Under the pieces are notes generated by a model. The model was not told the DNA's origin. It searched no databases and saw only the letters and a list, made by a program, of their open reading frames with translations. Position numbers and translations under genes: made by a program. This document shows, piece after piece, positions 1 through 5,114 of a DNA stretch of 5,937 nt (position 1 is its first letter; each line of letters opens with the position of its first letter). The DNA is from Candidatus Saccharicenans sp. (GTDB taxonomy: Bacteria > Acidobacteriota > Aminicenantia > Aminicenantales > Saccharicenantaceae): contig JANLGB010000009.1 in NCBI GenBank assembly GCA_024653405.1, forward strand, positions 1 to 5,937. Reading direction: 5' to 3'.

Positions 1-1982
1 GGATAGAGAACTTCCACCTGGCAACCGGCTCCTGCCTGGAACGTACCAGGTCGGAGCGGCCTTTTCTTCACCCGGCGGGACAGAGCTTGGCTGATTTGTT
101 GCTCCAGTTCGCCCCCACCTCCTTCTTCCGGGAACCAGAATTCTTTAATCCTGAAGTTCCGGGCCAGGGCAGGCAGGCCGCCAGCATGGTCCGGGTGAAA
201 GTGGCTGCAAACCAGGTAATCAATTTTTTTATAACCGCGAGACCACAAGAAAGGTGAAACCAGGCTCTCTCCCGGGTCAAAGTCGCTCTGCGGAAAACCT
301 CCGGCGTCTATCACCATGACCCGGCGGTCGGGAAATTCCACCACGGTGGAGTCGCCCTGGCCCACATCCAGGAAAGTGACCGCCAGTCCCCGACCGGCAG
401 GCCGGAAAGGATAGGTGATCATGATGAGAAAGAAAACGGCCAGCCCCGAGGCCGTTAAGATTTTCTGCCAGCGGAAGTGTCGTTTGAGCAACAATAGTAA
501 CAGGAATAGATAAAATCCAAGCACTATTATAACCGGCGGCGAGGGCAACCGATAAGAAAGTGAAGAAAAAGGTTCGAGCCAGGTGGCAATCCAGTTGAAA
601 AGCTGGACCAGGTATTTAAGCGGGTAAGAAAACAGATGGCCTGCTGCCGGCAGCAGAGAATTAAGTCCCAGGTAGATATACCCGGTGCCCATAATTAGGC
701 CCATAAGAGGAGCTTCAGGCAGGTTGAGTACCAGGCTGGCCAAGGTTACCCGGTGGAAATTGCTGATAATGACTGGCATGGTCCCGGCCACGGCCGCCAG
801 CGACAGGGCCATCATTTCAGAGAACTTCAGCGGCAGGCGGGGCATAAATCTCCGGATTGGTTCAAAAAAGAGAATCAGGCTCAGGCTGGCCAGGAAGGTC
901 AGCTGGAAACCGACGTCTTCCAGGCTGAAAGGGTTGAGCCATAGCAGGATCAGAGCCGAGAGAGCCAGGGTATTCAACAGGTTGGTGTCGACAAAAAGCA
1001 GTTTTCCCAGGAGAAAGACCGAGGCCATGAGGACTGCCCTAAAAACCGAGGGCTGCCCCTCGACCAGCAGGGCGTAGAAAACCAGGGCGGCCAGGAGAAC
1101 CAGGTGAATGGTTCTTTTCCTGATGATGAATAAACTGAAGAGTGAATAAAAGAGGAAGGTTACCACGGCCACGTGAGCCCCCGAGATGGCCAGCAGATGA
1201 TAGAGCCCGGTCTTTTGGAACTGGCGGTCGGTCTGCTGGTCAAGCCGGCCATCGGCCCCCAGGAGCAACGCTTCCAGCACCGCTCCTTCCGGCGACAGTG
1301 TGAATTCGTCCTTACCCGGAAAATCCCTTTCTATTCCCTTTTGCAATTTTCTCCTGAGCCCGGAAAAAATACCGACCACCGAATGATTGCTGGAATTGAT
1401 TTTCTTTATAAGGAGCGGGCTCTTGCAGAAAGCCCTGGCCTGGATTTTCTGGCTGCGCAGGTATCGGGACATGAAGTCGGGAAAAAAATTCCTGAAGGTC
1501 TCTTCCGGGCTGAGGCTGGCCGAGAATTCCACCCGGTCCCCGGCCAGGAGTTCCGGCAACTGGCCGCCGCTCGTAGAATGAGCCACGGTCAGACGCAAGT
1601 TGCCCTTGATGTTCTTTTCCTGACCGGCCAGCTTGACCCCGTCCACCCTGATGACCAGGATATCGCGGTCAGGATGGCGATCGGGTAATTTCAACACCCG
1701 GCCGGTGAAATCTAAATAGCCTTCGGCCCGGAGTTGACGCAGGGGATTATTTTGATGAGCGGCCAGCTCCAGGCTGTAAAGGCTGAAACCGGCCAGGAAA
1801 AAGCCGGCCAGAATCAACAAGAAAACCAACCTGTCTTTTTTTAAGACGTAGCTAACCCAGGCAGCCAGAAGAAACGATGACATCAGGAGCAGTAAGCTCA
1901 CTGAAAACCCGGCCTGGAAGACGGAAGCGATGAGTATGCCCGAAATCAAGCTCAGGGCCGGCAGCAGGAGAGGAGCGGGCAT
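1..1982 (-). CDS. comEC: ComEC/Rec2-family DNA internalisation protein (3' end outside window)
   Basis: ComEC is the inner-membrane channel that carries single-stranded DNA into the cell during natural transformation. I translated 660 codons from the ATG at 1980-1982 to the left edge without a stop. Residues 1-70 hold about three membrane helices (MPAPLLLPALSLISGILIAS...). Residues about 85-180 form the DUF4131/OB-fold region, ending with RNFF-DFMSRYLRSQKIQA. Residues about 235-500 are the polytopic competence domain, with GLYHLLAISGAHVAVV (259-274) and FYALLVEGQPSVFRAVLMA (302-320). The metallo-beta-lactamase domain begins at VTFLDVGQGDSTVVEFP (535-551), then VMVIDAGG and SHFHPDHAGGL, in which H594-x-H596-x-D598-H599 is the complete metal motif. 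The rest of this domain lies beyond the window; family members are usually 700-850 aa. The start lies three bases after the restored TAG of the hydrolase (TAGTCGATG) and has no clear Shine-Dalgarno sequence, suggesting translational coupling. ComEC homologues also exist in species not known to be transformable. Confidence 0.95.
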   Translation of the reverse strand, partial: MPAPLLLPALSLISGILIASVFQAGFSVSLLLLMSSFLLAAWVSYVLKKDRLVFLLILAGFFLAGFSLYSLELAAHQNNPLRQLRAEGYLDFTGRVLKLPDRHPDRDILVIRVDGVKLAGQEKNIKGNLRLTVAHSTSGGQLPELLAGDRVEFSASLSPEETFRNFFPDFMSRYLRSQKIQARAFCKSPLLIKKINSSNHSVVGIFSGLRRKLQKGIERDFPGKDEFTLSPEGAVLEALLLGADGRLDQQTDRQFQKTGLYHLLAISGAHVAVVTFLFYSLFSLFIIRKRTIHLVLLAALVFYALLVEGQPSVFRAVLMASVFLLGKLLFVDTNLLNTLALSALILLWLNPFSLEDVGFQLTFLASLSLILFFEPIRRFMPRLPLKFSEMMALSLAAVAGTMPVIISNFHRVTLASLVLNLPEAPLMGLIMGTGYIYLGLNSLLPAAGHLFSYPLKYLVQLFNWIATWLEPFSSLSYRLPSPPVIIVLGFYLFLLLLLLKRHFRWQKILTASGLAVFFLIMITYPFRPAGRGLAVTFLDVGQGDSTVVEFPDRRVMVIDAGGFPQSDFDPGESLVSPFLWSRGYKKIDYLVCSHFHPDHAGGLPALARNFRIKEFWFPEEGGGGELEQQISQALSRRVKKRPLRPGTFQAGAGCQVEVLY

Positions 1983-1985
1983 CGA

Positions 1986-2120
1986 CTATCTGAGGCGGTC
2001 TGAACCGTTCGCGCCCTTCATAGCTGCCTGTTGTTCCAGGGCGCTCAGAACCAGGTGGCACATGGCCTTGATACCAACCGGGATGGCCCTTTCATCGGGA
2101 TTGAAATAGGGACTGTGGAG
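1986..2120 (-). pseudogene. Out-of-frame C-terminal tail of the M20 hydrolase
   Basis: On the minus strand from 2120, one base out of phase with the upstream reading frame, the codons read LHSPYFNPDE and then RAIPVGIKAMCHLVLSALE, ending at TAG (1986-1988). This is the standard end of M20D enzymes: LHSP carries the last metal-binding histidine (codon at 2117-2115) and is followed by a D-E-A-.P.G helix. It has no start of its own. A +1 shift, equal to one extra base in this sequence somewhere between about 2120 and 2148, would join it to the main body. The runs CCCGGG (2135-2140) and TTTT (2142-2145) are natural slip sites. The change could be a real mutation or an assembly error; the sequence cannot decide between them. 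Confidence 0.85.
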
Positions 2121-3315
2121 CTGTCGAAGCCAGTCCCGGGCTTTTCACTCCGAGCAGGAACATAAAAGCCGGGACTTTTTCCGCCAGCAGGGCAAAATCC
2201 TCGGCCACCATCTGTGGTTTGACCGCCACCAATCGCTCCGGACCAAGGGCGCTTTCCAGGGCTGGCAGCAGAGCCTGAACCAGGTCGGGATGATTGTACA
2301 GAGGCGGGGTGCCTTTTTCATACCTGAAGCTATAGCTGGCGCCGTAGCTTTTCGTTATTCCCTTTATTACATTTTCCATCAGAACCGGAATCTTATCCCT
2401 GACGGTGTCATTCAGGGTCCGGACGGTGCCTTCCATTTCCACCTTTTCGGCGATGATGTTGGCCTTGGTCCCCCCCTGGATTTTGCCGATGGTTAGAACA
2501 GCCGGTTCTACCGGATCAATGGACCGGCTGATTATGGTCTGGAGGTTATTGATTACTTCGGCAGCCAGGACGATGGCATCGATTCCTTCCTGGGGCCGGG
2601 CGGCGTGGGCTCCCTTGCCCTTGATGGTGAGAATAAAATTATCGGAACTGGCCATGAGGTAACCGGAAGCGTAGCCGGCAGTGCCGGTCTCAAGTTCAGG
2701 CCAGACATGAAGGGCAAAGACTGCCCGGACTGGAGGATTCTCCAGGACCCCTTCTTTTATCATCAGGGCCGCTCCGCCTTCTTCATCCGGGGGCAGCCCT
2801 TCTTCGGCCGGCTGGAAAATGAATTTAACCTGGCCCCGAATGTTATCTTTGACCTTTGATAACACCATGGCTGCGCCCAGGGCTATGGTCATGTGCAAAT
2901 CGTGACCGCAGGCATGCATCACCCCCGGGTTGAGCGAACGATAGGGGAAGGTGTTTAGCTCCTGGATGGGCAGGGCGTCCATATCGGCCCGGATGGCCAC
3001 CGTGGGCCCGGGGAGCGTTCCCCGGAGCAAGCCGACCACACCGGTTCCGGCCACCCTGGTTTTAACTTCCAGCCCGAGCGAACTGAGCTTGCTGGCTATC
3101 AGCTTAGCGGTTTCCAGCTCACGGTTACTGAGCTCGGGGTTCATGTGCAGGAAACGCCGGATTTTAATCATCTCGGCCCGGTTCTTTTCTATTTCCTGGT
3201 CGACGGACTGGGTCAGTTTTGAATCCAGGATAACCTGGTCCGCAGCCGTCCCTAGGCTAAAAGAGATTAATGTCAACAGGCAGCAGGAGATAAATTTTAC
3301 CATCCGGCAAAACAT
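2092..3315 (-). CDS. Exported M20-family (M20D, HipO/IAA-amino-acid-hydrolase-like) amidohydrolase, frameshifted near its C-terminus
   Basis: This is a metal-dependent amidohydrolase of the aminoacylase/hippurate hydrolase/carboxypeptidase group, which cleaves N-acyl or amide bonds of amino-acid conjugates. Residues 1-25 look like a signal peptide (basic start, FISCCLLTLISFSLG, cleavage near TAA|D), so it is probably exported. Family motifs in order: RRFLHMNPELSNRELET (53-69), IRADMDALPIQE (108-119), MHACGHD (133-139, metal ligands C136 and H138), FQPAEEG (167-173, catalytic and ligand glutamates), ALHVWP (201-206, ligand H203), the dimerisation domain start GKGAHAARP (233-241), IQGGTKANIIAE (279-290) and MVAEDFALLAEKVP (369-382). 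After FMFLLGVKSPG the frame fails: codons give LASTAPQSLFQSR and a TGA at 2092, whereas the family's LHSP...NPDE tail is present one base out of frame. As read, the 407-aa product lacks the final histidine ligand and the last helices. Repaired, it would be about 442 aa. Confidence 0.88.
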   Translation of the reverse strand: MFCRMVKFISCCLLTLISFSLGTAADQVILDSKLTQSVDQEIEKNRAEMIKIRRFLHMNPELSNRELETAKLIASKLSSLGLEVKTRVAGTGVVGLLRGTLPGPTVAIRADMDALPIQELNTFPYRSLNPGVMHACGHDLHMTIALGAAMVLSKVKDNIRGQVKFIFQPAEEGLPPDEEGGAALMIKEGVLENPPVRAVFALHVWPELETGTAGYASGYLMASSDNFILTIKGKGAHAARPQEGIDAIVLAAEVINNLQTIISRSIDPVEPAVLTIGKIQGGTKANIIAEKVEMEGTVRTLNDTVRDKIPVLMENVIKGITKSYGASYSFRYEKGTPPLYNHPDLVQALLPALESALGPERLVAVKPQMVAEDFALLAEKVPAFMFLLGVKSPGLASTAPQSLFQSR

Positions 3316-3323
3316 CGGCTATG

Positions 3324-3330
3324 CCCCCTT
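3324..3330 (-). promoter_or_regulatory. Ribosome binding site of the M20 hydrolase
   Basis: Minus-strand AAGGGGG ends eight bases before the ATG at 3315. This favours that start over the second in-frame ATG at 3303, four codons later. Both starts leave the signal peptide intact. Confidence 0.5.
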
Positions 3331-3364
3331 TATGGTTCAAAAACTGTTTGGAAAAAGTTCAGGT

Positions 3365-3694
3365 TTATTTTTCGGTATCCAGGTCTTCGGGGAATTCCGG
3401 TTCCTTTTTGACGTATTCACCTTTCTTCTTTTCGATGAACTCCTTGATAGCTTCAATGCCCTCTTCGGCTTTTTCCTTGGCTATCTTGGCCCCCTTTTCT
3501 GCTTCCCTGGCCACCTTCTGGTAACCTTCGGCTGCCAGCTCCTGGCCCTTTTTGGCCTGCTCTTTTATTTTTTGCCTGGTTTCCTTGCCGCTGGCCGGGG
3601 CGAACAGGATTCCCAGGATGAAACCGGTGGCGGCGCCGGCCATGAAGGTTAAAAGGTAATCGACAAAAGAGGAGCCCTTGTTGTTATCTGACAT
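3365..3694 (-). CDS. YtxH-domain protein
   Basis: This 109-aa protein has a short polar N-terminus (MSDNNKGSS), one membrane or re-entrant helix with glycine spacing (AGAATGFILGILFAP, residues 19-33), and the characteristic YtxH junction LFAPASGKETRQKIKEQ (30-46). The rest to residue 92 is a highly charged Lys/Glu/Ala helix with recurring AKKG-, AEKGAKIAKEKAEEG- units, resembling the amphipathic repeats of YtxH, phasin-like and LEA-like proteins. It ends in an acidic tail. YtxH proteins (the Bacillus namesake belongs to the general stress regulon) have no defined biochemical activity. The start is set by AAAGGAGA at 3701-3708. It overlaps the DUF948-like gene by 11 bp, so the two are almost certainly co-translated. 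The family call rests on the glycine-rich helix plus APxSGKETR; any role in stress protection or envelope organisation is inference. Confidence 0.82.
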   Translation of the reverse strand: MSDNNKGSSFVDYLLTFMAGAATGFILGILFAPASGKETRQKIKEQAKKGQELAAEGYQKVAREAEKGAKIAKEKAEEGIEAIKEFIEKKKGEYVKKEPEFPEDLDTEK

Positions 3695-4055
3695 TTTTCT
3701 TCTCCTTTCTTTTTTTCATAAGCTGCCAACCGAAACGCAGTAGCGGAAAGAGTACCGGCCAGTACTTAGAGGCCGGCCTGACCAGTCTGGTGGTCATGAA
3801 CAACGATAGCTCCGACAGACCGGAAATGGTCTTCTTGGTAGAGTCGATGATGACCCCGGCCTCGTCCAGGCGGCGGTCGAGCTTGTCTTCAATTCTTTCC
3901 AGCTTGTGCAGTGTCAGCTGCAGTTCCTGGAAAGATTTTTCCGCCTCCCTGGCAGTCCGCCTGAGCTGGGCCAGAAAAAGAACCAGAAAAACCACCAGGA
4001 CGGCCGCGGCCACAGTCAAAATCAGGAAAAGCACCTGGTTGAAAGTCAGCAGCAT
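3684..4055 (-). CDS. DUF948-like small membrane-anchored coiled-coil protein
   Basis: This is a 123-aa protein of unknown exact function. Residues 7-29 form one transmembrane helix near the N-terminus (FNQVLFLILTVAAAVLVVFL), followed by LAQLRRTAREAEKSFQELQ and a heptad-like helix to about residue 65 (LHKLERIEDKLDRRLDEAG). This arrangement, including the LRRTA-E motif straight after the helix, is that of DUF948-family proteins. A second hydrophobic patch (YWPVLFPLLRFGWQL, 99-112) precedes a very basic tail, KKRKEKK. The start is the first possible one: an in-frame TAA lies five codons upstream, and the membrane helix begins almost at once. No good Shine-Dalgarno sequence precedes it. The last codons overlap the YtxH-like gene by 11 bp, and the AAAGGAGA that serves that gene is built from this gene's Lys/Glu codons. 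DUF948 and YtxH proteins often occur side by side, which supports both calls. The role may be structural at the cell envelope, but that is not shown here. Confidence 0.72.
   Translation of the reverse strand: MLLTFNQVLFLILTVAAAVLVVFLVLFLAQLRRTAREAEKSFQELQLTLHKLERIEDKLDRRLDEAGVIIDSTKKTISGLSELSLFMTTRLVRPASKYWPVLFPLLRFGWQLMKKRKEKKNVR
3701..3708 (-). promoter_or_regulatory. Strong ribosome binding site of the YtxH-like gene, inside the upstream CDS
   Basis: Minus-strand AAAGGAGA lies six bases before the ATG at 3694. It is the best Shine-Dalgarno sequence in the window. It fixes the YtxH-like start even though that start lies within the coding end of the preceding gene. Confidence 0.75.
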
Positions 4056-4064
4056 GATATCTTT

Positions 4065-4094
4065 ACATTAAGTCAAAAGGCCTCAGGTTGTCAA
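4065..4094 (-). promoter_or_regulatory. Possible sigma-70-type promoter upstream of the DUF948-like gene
   Basis: On the minus strand a perfect -35 hexamer TTGACA (4094-4089) is followed after 18 bases by TAATGT (4070-4065), which keeps the T1, A2 and T6 positions of a -10 box. It sits in the 69-bp gap between the permease and the DUF948-like gene, where the operon could be re-initiated. Transcription would start around 4058, only a few bases before the ATG at 4055, so the transcript would have almost no leader. The -10 is weak; this is a candidate only. Confidence 0.3.
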
Positions 4095-4124
4095 TCTTAA
4101 AGAATAAGGGGGGCCTCAGCCCGG

Positions 4125-5114
4125 TCACCGCCGGTTCAGGAGATAGATAAAAAACGGCGCTCCAAAAGCGGCTGTTACCACTCCAACCGGAAGCTCGGAA
4201 GGAGAGTAAACTGTCCTGGCTACCAGGTCTGATAGAAGGAGGAACAAGCCTCCGGCCAGGGCCGAGTAGATAAAAAGACGCCGGTGGTCAGGCCCGATTA
4301 TTAGACGGACGGCGTGGGGAACTATCAGGCCAACAAAACCTATGATGCCGGCTACCGACACGGAAAATGAAGCCAGCAGGGTGGCCAGGAGAAGGAAAAT
4401 TCTCCTGACAGTTTTAACCGGCGAACCCAGCGACCGGGCTGTCTCGTCGCCCAGGCTCAACAGGTTCATGTCCCGGGACAGGTATTGGGCCACGAGCCAT
4501 CCCGGGAGGACCACCGCCAGGAGTAGCCAGGCCTGTCGCCATTCGGCCAGAGAAAAACTGCCCAGCAGCCAGAACACCGCCTGCTCATAAGCATCGGCCC
4601 GGCGGAAAAGAAGAAAAGAAGTCAGGGCCGAGGCCAGGGCTCCGGCGGCAATTCCGGTCAGTAGGAGAGATTCAGCCGTCTGGAAACGTCGCCTTTCCGA
4701 AATAAGGTAGACGGTGCCGACCAGGACCAGACTGGTCAGGAAAGCAATCAGGCTTTGAGCCGACAGGCCGGCCAAGCTGACCGCCAGCCCCAGCTGGAGA
4801 CTGAACACTGCTCCCAGGGAAGCCCCGGAAGAGGCGCCGAGGATAAAAGGGTCAGCCAGCGGGTTGCGAAAGTATCCCTGGAGTATGGCTCCAGCCAGAG
4901 CCAGGGCAGCTCCGACCAGGTAGGCCAGCACGGCCCGGGGCAGACGCAGGTTCAGGATGATCTCATAGAATTCTCCCTGGCCGGTAAAAATTGAGCGGAA
5001 CAGTTCAGCCCAGGAAGTATTAACCGGGCCGAGTTTGAGTGACAGGCAAAATCCCAAAAGACTCAGCACCAGCAAAGTCAGGAGAAAAAGAAGTCGCAGT
5101 CGTTTCTGGCTCAT
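4125..5114 (-). CDS. btuC: FecCD/BtuC-family ABC transporter permease
   Basis: This is the inner-membrane permease of a vitamin B12/iron-chelate importer, expected to work as a homodimer with an ATPase and the binding protein encoded just upstream. At 329 aa it has the normal family length and is very hydrophobic, consistent with about ten membrane segments. Family signatures are complete: LRLPRAVLAYLVGAAL (residues 56-71), QGYFRNPLADPFILGASSGA (79-98), GFVGLIVPH-R (259-270, the coupling-helix region that contacts the ATPase), GPDHR (274-278), SDLVART (295-301) and ELPVGVVTAAFGAPFF (307-322). The ATG shares four bases with the end of the binding-protein gene, and a GGTGA element three bases upstream could pair with 16S rRNA. 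No ATPase gene follows: the next gene is a DUF948-like protein after a 69-bp gap. BtuC fits the neighbouring BtuF-like protein best, but an FeS-chelate or heme permease has the same fold. Confidence 0.93.
   Translation of the reverse strand: MSQKRLRLLFLLTLLVLSLLGFCLSLKLGPVNTSWAELFRSIFTGQGEFYEIILNLRLPRAVLAYLVGAALALAGAILQGYFRNPLADPFILGASSGASLGAVFSLQLGLAVSLAGLSAQSLIAFLTSLVLVGTVYLISERRRFQTAESLLLTGIAAGALASALTSFLLFRRADAYEQAVFWLLGSFSLAEWRQAWLLLAVVLPGWLVAQYLSRDMNLLSLGDETARSLGSPVKTVRRIFLLLATLLASFSVSVAGIIGFVGLIVPHAVRLIIGPDHRRLFIYSALAGGLFLLLSDLVARTVYSPSELPVGVVTAAFGAPFFIYLLNRR

Noticed and set aside
68..280. Minus-strand 70-codon frame within the comEC lactamase region
   Set aside because: It is out of phase with comEC, whose frame encodes the HFHPDH motif at the same place.
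685..1688. Plus-strand open frames of 130 and 171 codons (685-1077, 1173-1688)
   Set aside because: They lie antisense to comEC, which reads without a stop through conserved motifs; their products have no recognisable domain and are rich in Arg/Ser, typical of antisense frames in GC-rich genes.
1852..2061. Minus-strand 69-codon frame at the M20-comEC junction
   Set aside because: It is a third frame overlapping both the hydrolase tail and the comEC start and has no homologous features.
2092..2120. Programmed +1 frameshift at CGA-TGA in the M20 gene
   Set aside because: A shift at the TGA would come after the LHSP block, leaving the metal-ligand histidine unread; the family sequence needs the shift at least 25 bases earlier, where no known shift signal is seen.
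2951..3652. Plus-strand open frame of 233 codons
   Set aside because: It runs antisense across two well-supported genes (M20 hydrolase and YtxH-like) and the gap between them, with a low-complexity Phe/Leu/Ser product.
4056..4124. Rho-independent terminator or cobalamin riboswitch after btuC
   Set aside because: Only 4-5 bp GC stems (such as GGGC-TGAG-GCCC) can be drawn, with no clean U-tract, and 69 bases is too short for a cobalamin riboswitch.
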